NCBI GenBank assembly: GCA_017526585.1
Contig: JAFXRC010000053.1
Coordinates: forward strand, 1 to 64,000
DNA from: Fibrobacter sp.
GTDB taxonomy: Bacteria; Fibrobacterota; Fibrobacteria; Fibrobacterales; Fibrobacteraceae
Reading direction: 5' to 3'
Length of the DNA: 64,000 nt
Part shown: one piece after another, positions 52,077-60,045 of the stretch
Layout: each line of letters opens with the position of its first letter
How positions within the stretch are numbered: position 1 is the stretch's first letter
Notes under the pieces: model-generated
What the model was told of the DNA's origin: nothing
Databases searched by the model: none
Seen by the model: the letters and a program-made list of their open reading frames with translations, nothing else
Made by a program: the position numbers and the translations under genes

Positions 52077-52979
52077 CTATTCTTTTTTCGGCTTAATCCT
52101 TGCACTCAAATAGCTGAGCACCAGGTTCTGCCACACCACATAGCATGTCGGAGCAAGTGCCACGACGGGTCCTGCATACAAAGTAGAAATCCAGATAACA
52201 AGAGTCGTGTTCTTCTGACCCATACTCTGCGCACTTTCAATCGGTCGGCGGTTCCTTTCGACATACCAGCCGAGAGCGTACAAAAGAATGCAGAGGATCA
52301 GCGAGATGCCCGCCATCATCGGGAGTTTTCCGCTATTCCACAAATCAGAGAATCCCATTTCGCGAATGTCGTAGCTCGCCTTCGCGATAATCACGAACAC
52401 CGAGAAGGTCCACACAAACATGGTGTACTTCTGAAATTTTGCGGCGCGGTCGGCAAGTTCCGGATAGAACGCACGCAGACCCAACGCAAACGCCAGCGGA
52501 ATACTGATGATGGGCTGAATCGTATTGAAAATTTTCATTGCAATTTCGGAGAGGCCCGCATCGGTACCGGTCAGGTAACCGAACACCAGCGGAATTGAAA
52601 AGCATGCAATCAAGTTTCCACTCAAGAAAATCTTCAAGGCAAGCGAAGCAGAACCACCGAGCATTTTTGCCATGGCGGGGGCAGCATTTGCAGGCGGACA
52701 AAGCGCAATGATGGCGCCACCCAAAAGGAGTTCGCGCGGAAGGTCGAAGAGCTTCACAATGCCAGCAATGACCCCCACCAGGATTAGGCTCACAACAAGT
52801 GCCCGAATTTCAATCTTGAATGTGTATCCGTGCGTCTGTGGCGGAATTTTCGTCACAAAAGTCAGGAACATCATCGTTCCTATCAAAAACGGCATTAGCG
52901 GCGAAAGCACATGTGCCTGCGGGAGCAAAACCCCGATTAAAATCGCAATCGGCATCAAAATGGCACGTAAATTCTTCAT
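52077..52979 (-). CDS. Bile acid:sodium symporter (BASS) family transporter
   Basis: About 300 aa from the ATG at 52979 (MKNLRAILMPIAILIGVLLPQAH). About nine to ten membrane helices; ALCPPANAAPAMAKMLGGSASLALKIFLSGNLIACFSIPLVFG is the conserved mid-protein BASS segment with helix break residues. It couples Na+ with an organic anion in the family; substrate unknown. Divergently transcribed from ktrB. A CTACATTT box lies 9 nt upstream of the ATG. Confidence 0.8.
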   Translation of the reverse strand: MKNLRAILMPIAILIGVLLPQAHVLSPLMPFLIGTMMFLTFVTKIPPQTHGYTFKIEIRALVVSLILVGVIAGIVKLFDLPRELLLGGAIIALCPPANAAPAMAKMLGGSASLALKIFLSGNLIACFSIPLVFGYLTGTDAGLSEIAMKIFNTIQPIISIPLAFALGLRAFYPELADRAAKFQKYTMFVWTFSVFVIIAKASYDIREMGFSDLWNSGKLPMMAGISLILCILLYALGWYVERNRRPIESAQSMGQKNTTLVIWISTLYAGPVVALAPTCYVVWQNLVLSYLSARIKPKKE

Positions 52980-53046
52980 ACGCGCCCAAATGTAGAAAAC
53001 CACCAAAACCTAGGCAAGATAGGGATTAATTTCTATATTTACACCC

Positions 53047-54438
53047 ATGTTACGATCTAGGTACGAAGCATTTGACTTCGTGGAAAAGAAGGCTGAGGTC
53101 AAGAAAAAGTCGGGCAATCCGATCTTGATGATCGTGTCGGGCTACCTCGCGCTGATTTCGTTGGGAGCGCTCCTGTTGTCGCTTCCGTTTGCGCAGCGTG
53201 AACCAGTCGGCATACTCGACGCATTCTTCACGGCAATGTCCGCCGTGTGCGTGACAGGACTTTCCACCATAGACATCAGCGCAAGTTTTACCACTTTCGG
53301 CAACTGGGTGCTCGTAATACTCATGCAGGCGGGCGGTCTTGGAATCATGACGATTTCTACCGTGATCATTTTGCTTGCGGGCATGCACCCCGGATTCAAC
53401 CACCAATCGGCACTGCTCGCGAACTACACGCAGGAAGGCAACGTCGATGCGGGTCGTATCCTAAAGGCAGTGCTCCCGTTTACCTTCGGGCTCGAGGCTA
53501 TCGGCGCCGTCATCTACTTTACGCAGTTTTCTGATATGGAACTTTACGACAGGCTCTTCTGCAGCCTGTTCCAGGCGGTGAGCTCCTTCTGTAATGTGGG
53601 CTTCACCCTGTTCCCCGACTCGCTCGTGCGCTTCCAGCTGAACCCGCTTATGAATATCACGACATGCGTGCTCGCACTCGCAGGCGGTTTCGGCTTCCTA
53701 GCGATTACCGAAATGCGCTATGTATTCGACTTCAAGAAGCGCGCCATCCGCAAGGTTTCGCTGCATACCCACATCGCCACGGGCTTCACGCTGATTATCG
53801 TACTCGTAAGCATTCTCTTCTTCATGTTCAGCGAATGGAGCAACACCTTTGAAGGTCTTAGCTTCGGACAAAAGTTTGAATCTAGCGCGTTCATGGCGTT
53901 CACCAGCCGCACCGCGGGTTTGAACAATGTGAACGTCCCCGCCCTCAGCGTCGGTTCGCTATTCTTCTTCGTCATTATCATGCTCATCGGGGCAAACCCC
54001 GGTAGCTGCGGCGGCGGCATCAAGACCACCACCACAGCCGTGATTTTCCTGCTCGGATTCAACCGTCTGCTCGGTCGCAACAAGACGCAGATTCTTGGCC
54101 GCACCATTCCCGAAACCACCGTCGATAAGGCCGTGCGAATTTTCGTGGTCGCCATCGTGGTCGTGGTCGTCGCAACGCTCGTGCTGCTAGAGACCGAAGC
54201 CGCGGGCAACTCCATCGAGCAAGTTTCCTTCCTGAAGGTTTTCTTCGAAGTGGTCAGCGCCTATAGCACCTGCGGACTTTCCATGGGGCTCACCCCTGAG
54301 CTCTCCATCCCCGGTCGCATCGTCATCTGCACGGTTATGTTCGTTGGCCGCATGGGACCACTCTTCCTGATTTCTGCCGTGGCTAAAAAGCAGGAGCAGG
54401 GCATGTGGTACGCTGAAGAAGACATCATGGTGGGCTAG
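53047..54438 (+). CDS. ktrB: Potassium uptake channel subunit KtrB/TrkH
   Basis: 463 aa. Four selectivity-filter-like loops are visible: SAVCVTGLSTID, SSFCNVGFTLF, TSRTAGLNNVN and SAYSTCGLSMGL, each with the conserved Gly. Eight membrane helices pair with these. PGSCGGGIKTTT is the usual mid-loop. It imports K+ with the cytoplasmic KtrA ring. A CTATATTT box is 5-12 nt before the ATG. The partner gene is separated by a FISUMP-type gene. Confidence 0.93.
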   Translation: MLRSRYEAFDFVEKKAEVKKKSGNPILMIVSGYLALISLGALLLSLPFAQREPVGILDAFFTAMSAVCVTGLSTIDISASFTTFGNWVLVILMQAGGLGIMTISTVIILLAGMHPGFNHQSALLANYTQEGNVDAGRILKAVLPFTFGLEAIGAVIYFTQFSDMELYDRLFCSLFQAVSSFCNVGFTLFPDSLVRFQLNPLMNITTCVLALAGGFGFLAITEMRYVFDFKKRAIRKVSLHTHIATGFTLIIVLVSILFFMFSEWSNTFEGLSFGQKFESSAFMAFTSRTAGLNNVNVPALSVGSLFFFVIIMLIGANPGSCGGGIKTTTTAVIFLLGFNRLLGRNKTQILGRTIPETTVDKAVRIFVVAIVVVVVATLVLLETEAAGNSIEQVSFLKVFFEVVSAYSTCGLSMGLTPELSIPGRIVICTVMFVGRMGPLFLISAVAKKQEQGMWYAEEDIMVG

Positions 54439-54441
54439 GCT

Positions 54442-55068
54442 ATGGATTCTAAACTTTTCGTCGCATTCGGTTTCTTGCTTGCCGCAGCGACCGCACAAGC
54501 AACTTCGGTCTGGGAGCGTTCTCCCTGGGATACATCCCCCGTTCAAAACGACCAAGCCCAGTCGCAAAATTCGCAAGCTTCAGCCTCCGACCCCGACTCG
54601 TTTACCGACCCCCGCGACAATCAATCCTACAAGACCATTACTGTCCATGGGCAGGTCTGGATGGCAGAGAACCTGAACTACGCTTCGTCGCACAGTTCCT
54701 GCTTCAACCAGAAAAAATCCTGCAAGAAAGACGGGCAGCTCTACCAGTGGGAAGCCGCTACCAGGTCGTGTCCTCCGGGCACCAAGCTTCCAAGCGAAGC
54801 GGACTGGGAACGCGCCCTCGAATCTGACCGTTTTGTCGAGACTCTCTCCCTTAGCGGTTTTCGCTCCTTCAACGGCGACTTTTACGACATGGGCTCCACA
54901 GGCGTCTACTGGACATCCAACGACGACGAGGACTACGCCGATTACGCCGTCTATTTCAAGTGGTCCCGCGGCGACTGGAAACGCGAAAAATTCTACAAAG
55001 GTCAAGCCAACTCCGTTCGTTGCATTATAGGCGGACAATCGGGCAGCGGAAGCAATAATTGGAACTAG
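54442..55068 (+). CDS. Secreted FISUMP-domain protein between ktrB and ktrA
   Basis: 208 aa. Signal peptide (KLFVAFGFLLAAATAQA), a Ser/Gln-rich linker, then the Fibrobacter paralogous domain: DPRDNQSYKTITVHGQVWMAENLNYASSHSSCF ... LYQWEAATRSCPPGTKLPSEADW ... GVYWTSNDDEDYADYAVYF ... NSVRCIIGG, so it is TIGR02145. It starts 3 bp past the ktrB stop and ends 19 bp before ktrA. An exported protein inside a potassium-uptake operon is unexpected. Function unknown. Confidence 0.85.
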   Translation: MDSKLFVAFGFLLAAATAQATSVWERSPWDTSPVQNDQAQSQNSQASASDPDSFTDPRDNQSYKTITVHGQVWMAENLNYASSHSSCFNQKKSCKKDGQLYQWEAATRSCPPGTKLPSEADWERALESDRFVETLSLSGFRSFNGDFYDMGSTGVYWTSNDDEDYADYAVYFKWSRGDWKREKFYKGQANSVRCIIGGQSGSGSNNWN

Positions 55069-55087
55069 CAATAGCTATCTTTAGGCT

Positions 55088-55744
55088 ATGGCTTCTAAAC
55101 AATTTGTAGTGATAGGACTAGGCAACACGGGCTACTTTCTGGCCCGCCATTTGACCGCACTCGGACACGACGTGATGGTCGTAGACCCCAGCCCCGAAAA
55201 GATCCAGGACATTTCGAACCAGGTGGCACAGGCGGTCGTTGCCGACGGCACCCGCAAAAAGCAGCTCCAGTCGCTTCCGCTTTCCAAGGTGGACAGCGTC
55301 ATCTGCTGTATCGGTGAAGACCTGCAGGCATCGCTCCTCACGGTGTTGAACCTCAAGGAACTGGGCGTCAAACACATCATCGCAAAGTCCAGTAGCCCGG
55401 CCCATACGATTATCCTCGAAAAGCTCGGCGTGGCAGACATCTTCCACCCCGAACGCGACATGGCCATTTCGCTCGCCGAAAGACTCAACCGCCCGAACAT
55501 GCTCGACTACCTGCCGTTCATGGAGGGTTTCTCCATCGTCGAAATCGCTTGCCCGGAAGCCTTCCTCGGCAAGACCCTGAAGGACCTCTCCCTTACGCAC
55601 AAATACGGCATCCAGGTGATCGCTATCCGCGACCCGCTTGAACCCACCCCCAAGATCGGTAACATCGCAGACTACGTGCTCAAGGAAAACGACGTGCTGT
55701 TCGTGATTGGTCCGAACGAGGCTTTGGACAAATTAAAAGCCTAG
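55088..55744 (+). CDS. ktrA: Potassium uptake regulator subunit KtrA
   Basis: 218 aa, RCK/TrkA-N and C type. QFVVIGLGNTGYFLARHL has the GxGxxG nucleotide motif, VMVVDPSPEKIQDI the acidic residue at the end of the second strand, and residues ~140-218 (EIACPEAFLGKTLKDLSLTHKYGIQVIAIRD) the RCK C-domain. The octameric KtrA ring binds ATP/ADP and gates KtrB. Confidence 0.92.
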   Translation: MASKQFVVIGLGNTGYFLARHLTALGHDVMVVDPSPEKIQDISNQVAQAVVADGTRKKQLQSLPLSKVDSVICCIGEDLQASLLTVLNLKELGVKHIIAKSSSPAHTIILEKLGVADIFHPERDMAISLAERLNRPNMLDYLPFMEGFSIVEIACPEAFLGKTLKDLSLTHKYGIQVIAIRDPLEPTPKIGNIADYVLKENDVLFVIGPNEALDKLKA

Positions 55745-55772
55745 TCCCAAAAGCCTTTAAACATATACAAAG

Positions 55773-55804
55773 AAACCGGCTCTTCAAGCCGGTTTTTTCT
55801 TTTT
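55773..55804. terminator. Bidirectional terminator between ktrA and a convergent gene
   Basis: AAACCGGCT / AGCCGGTTT (55773-55795) with a CTTCA loop, T-run on the plus strand and T-rich sequence on the minus strand. Confidence 0.9.
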
Positions 55805-55833
55805 TACGAAATCTGTAATTGATGTCTTCTAGA

Positions 55834-56421
55834 CTAGAAAACGGGCTTGCCCGTAGGGGCCTTGTCCACGGCGCGACCGGAACTGGCATTCTTTTCTACA
55901 GCGAGCTTGCGGTGCGTCACCGAACCCACGGCGAAGTAACGACCGTCTTTCTGCACCAGTGCCGTGTAGATGTTCAAGACCTTCTGGGAGAACCACTGCT
56001 GGTAAAGGTTCAGGAGGCTTTCCTTCAAGGTGGAAGATTCATCGATGGAGGGGTTTCCGGACGGCTTGCCGTACTTCAGCGTGAACTGTTCCGACATATA
56101 GGCGACAGCTTCGAACGACTTGTTCAGGCGGGCGCGTTCCACACGACCTGTGCGAATTTCAAAGGAATAGAACTTGTCGTTCTTGTTGAAAATGAAATCG
56201 ACCTGCACAGGCAGTTCGCCGAACATGAACACGGGAATAACCACGCGTTCACCTTCGCCACTCTGACCGTAAGGCTCATACCCCAGCTTCATCACTTCTT
56301 CAATGACCGTCTCGCGGGACGCTCCGAAGGGTATTCCCGCAAAGTCATTATAACGCTGGGCGAGCGCTTCCAGAGAAAGCAGCAAAGTCAAAATCGTTAT
56401 AATAAATCCAATGTGTTTCAC
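55834..56421 (-). CDS. Exported protein of unknown function
   Basis: 195 aa from a GTG start (AGGAG six bases upstream). Signal peptide GFIITILTLLLSLEALA, then RYNDFAGIPFGASRETVIEEVMKLGYE, which resembles a periplasmic beta domain (assembly-factor style ...GIPFGTSR). DFIFNKNDKFYSFEIRTGRVERARLNKSFE follows; no Cys, no transmembrane helix. Convergent with ktrA and separated by a bidirectional terminator. The IPFGxSRE element occurs in uncharacterised periplasmic proteins; I cannot assign a role. Confidence 0.75.
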   Translation of the reverse strand: MKHIGFIITILTLLLSLEALAQRYNDFAGIPFGASRETVIEEVMKLGYEPYGQSGEGERVVIPVFMFGELPVQVDFIFNKNDKFYSFEIRTGRVERARLNKSFEAVAYMSEQFTLKYGKPSGNPSIDESSTLKESLLNLYQQWFSQKVLNIYTALVQKDGRYFAVGSVTHRKLAVEKNASSGRAVDKAPTGKPVF

Positions 56422-56526
56422 AGGATACTCCTAGATCCATTGTAAAAGATAGTAAACTTCTTTTAGTTGGTAAGTCCTTATCAGGTATTTTCTTAGAAAA
56501 AGCGCCGATTATCTATATTTTGAGAC

Positions 56527-57609
56527 ATGGCAAGCACTTTTGGTAAAATTTTCAGCGTAACGACCTGGGGAGAATCCCACGGTCCGGCCGTAGGATCTGT
56601 CCTTGACGGCTGCCCCGCAGGTCTCGAAATCTCCGAAGAGGACATCCAGGCGGAGCTCAACCGCCGCCGTCCCGGACAGGGCAAGATGACCACCGCCCGC
56701 GACGAAAAGGACCGGGTGAGGATCCTTTCTGGCGTTTTTGAAGGAAAAACGACCGGTACGCCGATCTCGTTCGCGGTGTTCAACGAAGACCAGCGGAGCA
56801 ACGACTACGCCGAAATCGCCAAATGGTACCGACCGGGACATGCAGACCTCTGCTACGACCTGAAGTACGGGTTCAGGGACTACCGTGGCGGCGGACGCAG
56901 CTCCGCACGCGAAACCATCGGCCGCGTTGCGGCAGGTGCTGTCGCCAAGAAACTTTTAAAACAGGTAAACGGCACCGAAATCATCGCCTGGGTGAACTCC
57001 ATTGGCGAAGTCGACTGCGGTTCCCTCGACCTGAACACGCTGACGCTCGACCAGATTGAAGAATCCCCCGTGCGCTGCCCCGATGCAGAAGCGAGCAAGA
57101 AAATGGAACAGGCTGTTCTCGATGCGCGCGCAAACGGCGACAGCATCGGCGGTACCGTCTGCCTTCTGGTCAAGAATCCGCCGATTGCCCTCGGCGAACC
57201 CGTCTTCGACCGTCTTGATGCGCTCCTTGCCCAGGCAATGCTCAGCATTCCCGCCTGCAAGGGTTTCGAAATCGGTAGCGGTTTTGCTTCGGCTCGCATG
57301 AACGGAAGCCGCCACAACGACGAGCTCTACTTCGACGGCCACGCCTACCACACCCGCACCAACAACGCGGGCGGCTGCCTCGGCGGCATCAGCAACGGCG
57401 AGCCCATCTATTGCCGCATGGCCTTCAAGCCCACCGCGACCATTTCGCAGGAACAGAAAACGGCTGGTCGCGGCGGAGAAAACGGGACACTCGCCGCCCG
57501 CGGTCGCCACGACCCTTGCGTCGCGGTTCGCGCCCCGGTGATTGTCGAAAGCATGGCAGCCCTCGTGCTCGCAGACTTGTTCTTGCAGCAAAAGAGAAAC
57601 TGTTTGTAG
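56527..57609 (+). CDS. aroC: Chorismate synthase
   Basis: 360 aa. MASTFGKIFSVTTWGESHGPAVGSVLDGCPAG and the signature YRGGGRSSARETIGRVAAGAVAKKLL identify AroC, which uses reduced FMN to convert EPSP to chorismate. GSRHNDELYFDG, NNAGGCLGGISNGEPIYCRMAFKPTATI and RGRHDPCVAVRAPVIVESMAALVLADLFLQQ complete the active site. A CTATATTTT box is 14-6 nt before the ATG. Confidence 0.97.
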   Translation: MASTFGKIFSVTTWGESHGPAVGSVLDGCPAGLEISEEDIQAELNRRRPGQGKMTTARDEKDRVRILSGVFEGKTTGTPISFAVFNEDQRSNDYAEIAKWYRPGHADLCYDLKYGFRDYRGGGRSSARETIGRVAAGAVAKKLLKQVNGTEIIAWVNSIGEVDCGSLDLNTLTLDQIEESPVRCPDAEASKKMEQAVLDARANGDSIGGTVCLLVKNPPIALGEPVFDRLDALLAQAMLSIPACKGFEIGSGFASARMNGSRHNDELYFDGHAYHTRTNNAGGCLGGISNGEPIYCRMAFKPTATISQEQKTAGRGGENGTLAARGRHDPCVAVRAPVIVESMAALVLADLFLQQKRNCL

Positions 57610-57634
57610 GAGCGAGGTCGCGGCGTTGCCGCTT

Positions 57635-57655
57635 TGAGGTATGAGGTTTGAGCAA
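57635..57655. repeat. Heptanucleotide repeats (TGAGGTW) at the lpxK start
   Basis: TGAGGTA, TGAGGTT and TGAGCAA follow one another over 21 bp in the ribosome-binding region and first codons of lpxK. Confidence 0.7.
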
Positions 57656-58544
57656 GAAGAATGAAATGCTTCGTTTTTTTCTAGCTCTCTGCTATCGTGC
57701 CGCGTACCTGTTGCATCATGCGCTCTGCCTTAGGCCAGGCGCTCCTCTCCAGCATTCTAAACTGATTGTCGTCGGAAGCTTCCGCACCGGTGGTGCCGGA
57801 AAGACGCCCTTTTGTATCTGGCTGGCGAATCACCTCGCCGCACAGGAACGGCGTGTCGCCCTCCTCTGCCACGAATACGCCTTCGATGAAATCGCGATGT
57901 TGCGCGAAAAGTTTTCCCTCAACGCCCTTGTCGAAATTATTGCGACAAGGAACCGCTACCGCACCGCCCACGAACTCGACCGCACCCAAAAATTCGATAT
58001 CATCCTCTGCGACGACGGCTTCGAAGACAGCCGTCTAGTAGGAGCGACCACCATCATTTTATCCTGGGAGGACGCTCCCACCAAAATTTCTGACTTGTGG
58101 CCTCTCGGAAAAATGCGGAGCCTCTCCAAGGACCACGAATCGGTTTCAGGAAGCACCATAACACTGAACTGCAGCGGAGACTCCCCGGACTGTCGCTTTA
58201 TTTTAGACAAAGTATCGTCATCCGCCGCAGGAGATTTTCCAGCTGAAAAAAAAGCAATTGTCTTTTGCGGCATCGGTGCTCCGGAACGATTCAGGCAGGA
58301 TATCCAAAATGCAGGCATCCAGGTCGCACGGCTAGACGCATTCCGTGACCATTGCAGGAATTTCGATCAAAAACTGGCAGCGACGCTTCTAAAGGATGCC
58401 AATTCCGCAGTCATTATCAGCGAAAAGGATGCCGCCCGACTCCCCGACGGATTTTGGCAGCGGAACAGGCGGGTCTATATTGCATCGCAAAAGACCCTTG
58501 TTTCACCCTCCGCCCTGCAAAAATTGAACTCCGCCGGTCTCTAG
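57648..58544 (+). CDS. lpxK: Tetraacyldisaccharide 4'-kinase
   Basis: About 298 aa from a TTG at 57648; an ATG at 57666 is an alternative. LIVVGSFRTGGAGKTPFCIWL is the Walker A of LpxK (VVGNxxxGGxGKTP with Ser for Asn), and IILCDDGFED and SAVIISEKDAARLPDGFW fit the family. It phosphorylates the lipid A precursor at the 4' position in the inner membrane. The protein is shorter than many LpxK (~330), and the N-terminal helix is LRFFLALCYRAAYLLHHALC. Confidence 0.85.
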   Translation: MSKKNEMLRFFLALCYRAAYLLHHALCLRPGAPLQHSKLIVVGSFRTGGAGKTPFCIWLANHLAAQERRVALLCHEYAFDEIAMLREKFSLNALVEIIATRNRYRTAHELDRTQKFDIILCDDGFEDSRLVGATTIILSWEDAPTKISDLWPLGKMRSLSKDHESVSGSTITLNCSGDSPDCRFILDKVSSSAAGDFPAEKKAIVFCGIGAPERFRQDIQNAGIQVARLDAFRDHCRNFDQKLAATLLKDANSAVIISEKDAARLPDGFWQRNRRVYIASQKTLVSPSALQKLNSAGL

Positions 58545-58587
58545 AGTCCACCTAGTTTTTATATTTCGGAAAAAGAAGGAAAATAAC

Positions 58588-60045
58588 ATGACTCTTTCCA
58601 CACGAATCCAGAACTTGATGCAGGCGCTCTGCCACGAATTCCCCGAAAGGCAGGACCGCCTTCAGCTGGCATTCCTCGCCACGGTCAACAACGAGACCTT
58701 TTACCTTTACGGTCGCACGGGTTCGGGAAAGAGCTTCCTTATACGCCGCCTTCTCGCCGCGTTCAAGAAGGTTCGTCTCTTGCAAATGGGAAACCGTACA
58801 CAGCAGCTTCCCGATAACCTGAACGATTACGACATCATCCTATTCCAGAATTTCAATCCTATTGATGATTCCACCAAGGACAATGTCCGGAATGCGCTGC
58901 AAGACCGCACCAATACGGCACTGATTCTTTCCAGCGACATCCGCCCCGAAAACGCCATGGGCCGCGCCGAAATCGCCGACGACATCACGCTCACGATCTA
59001 CATGCCCGACAACCTTTCTTCGGACGCGCTTTGTTCGTTGCTGCAGAACCGTGAAAAGAGTGAATCCTTCCAGGTGCCCGAAGACTTGACCATTTCCGAA
59101 GAAGAAAAGAGTCAGTGGCTCGAAGAAATCAAGAAGGTGACCCTTTCTGCCGATACGATGGCAATCATCGGCAAGCTTTCCGAACTCTGCATCGAGAACG
59201 CCATCTACGTTCCCATCAGCAAGTGGCTCTCGCTTGCCAACATCGCGCGCACCATCGCCTTCTTCAACGGCAGAAGCCAAACGACTTTCTCCGATGCTTT
59301 GTTCCTTGGCACCCCCATCTGGGGCCGTTCCACCTCGAACAACACCATCAACGAGAACTTTGACAAAATCGTCAAGTCCGTCATGCTCAAGGACCTTGCC
59401 GAGACCTTGGAAAAGCCCTTCGACGCAGACACCCTATACCACAAAGTCAAGGGACTCTTCAACAGTTCCAACAACCTTTACGAAACCAAGGAATTCAACG
59501 GGCAACCCTGCCTCAGCTACCGTATCACCGTAGCCGGCGAACAAGCTCCGCTGTACGTTCCGCTGCACTACATCGAAACGGACGAAGACTTCAACCCGTT
59601 CAACGAACTTCGCCAAATCGAAAAACATGTGCGTTGCAACTTCCACGGCACCTCAAGCTGCACGATTTCCATTGATTCCGCAGTCAAGGGCATCGGCCTG
59701 CGTAACAACCTTTCTAGGCAGAACAACAACCCCGGAAAGTTTGAAGACTTCGCAACACTCCCCACCTACATTCTTCGCGAGAACGACCCCGAAGTCGCAA
59801 AGAAGAAACAAGCCGAACTGGATGCCTGCAAGAAAGAAGCTCAGGCCCAGATGGAGCTGCAGGGAAAAATTCTGCGAACGCTGCGTGACCTGTACCAAGC
59901 CAACAAGGTTTACCGCAACGACCTATTCGTGAACCTTGAAAACTTCGACAAGATTCAGGGCGAACTCAGCGAGATTTTCAATACCATCAACGGCATTGCG
60001 TCCAAGCTCAAGGAAACACTTGAGCTGTACGCAGCCCACGCCTAA
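58588..60045 (+). CDS. RavA-like MoxR ATPase with degenerate catalytic motifs
   Basis: 485 aa. Walker A LYGRTGSGKSFLIRRLL is near residue 42, and the middle resembles RavA (NAIYVPISKWLSLANIARTIAFFNGRSQTTFSDALF). However the expected Walker B (hydrophobic-DE) reads DIILFQNFNP near residue 85, sensor 1 reads ALILSSDIRPE instead of a T/S-x-N context, and the Arg-finger region reads AEIADDITLTIYM. It may bind but not turn over ATP normally. No vWA/ViaA partner lies nearby. The C-terminal ~100 residues are coiled coil. SD AAGGA eight bases upstream. Confidence 0.8.
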   Translation: MTLSTRIQNLMQALCHEFPERQDRLQLAFLATVNNETFYLYGRTGSGKSFLIRRLLAAFKKVRLLQMGNRTQQLPDNLNDYDIILFQNFNPIDDSTKDNVRNALQDRTNTALILSSDIRPENAMGRAEIADDITLTIYMPDNLSSDALCSLLQNREKSESFQVPEDLTISEEEKSQWLEEIKKVTLSADTMAIIGKLSELCIENAIYVPISKWLSLANIARTIAFFNGRSQTTFSDALFLGTPIWGRSTSNNTINENFDKIVKSVMLKDLAETLEKPFDADTLYHKVKGLFNSSNNLYETKEFNGQPCLSYRITVAGEQAPLYVPLHYIETDEDFNPFNELRQIEKHVRCNFHGTSSCTISIDSAVKGIGLRNNLSRQNNNPGKFEDFATLPTYILRENDPEVAKKKQAELDACKKEAQAQMELQGKILRTLRDLYQANKVYRNDLFVNLENFDKIQGELSEIFNTINGIASKLKETLELYAAHA

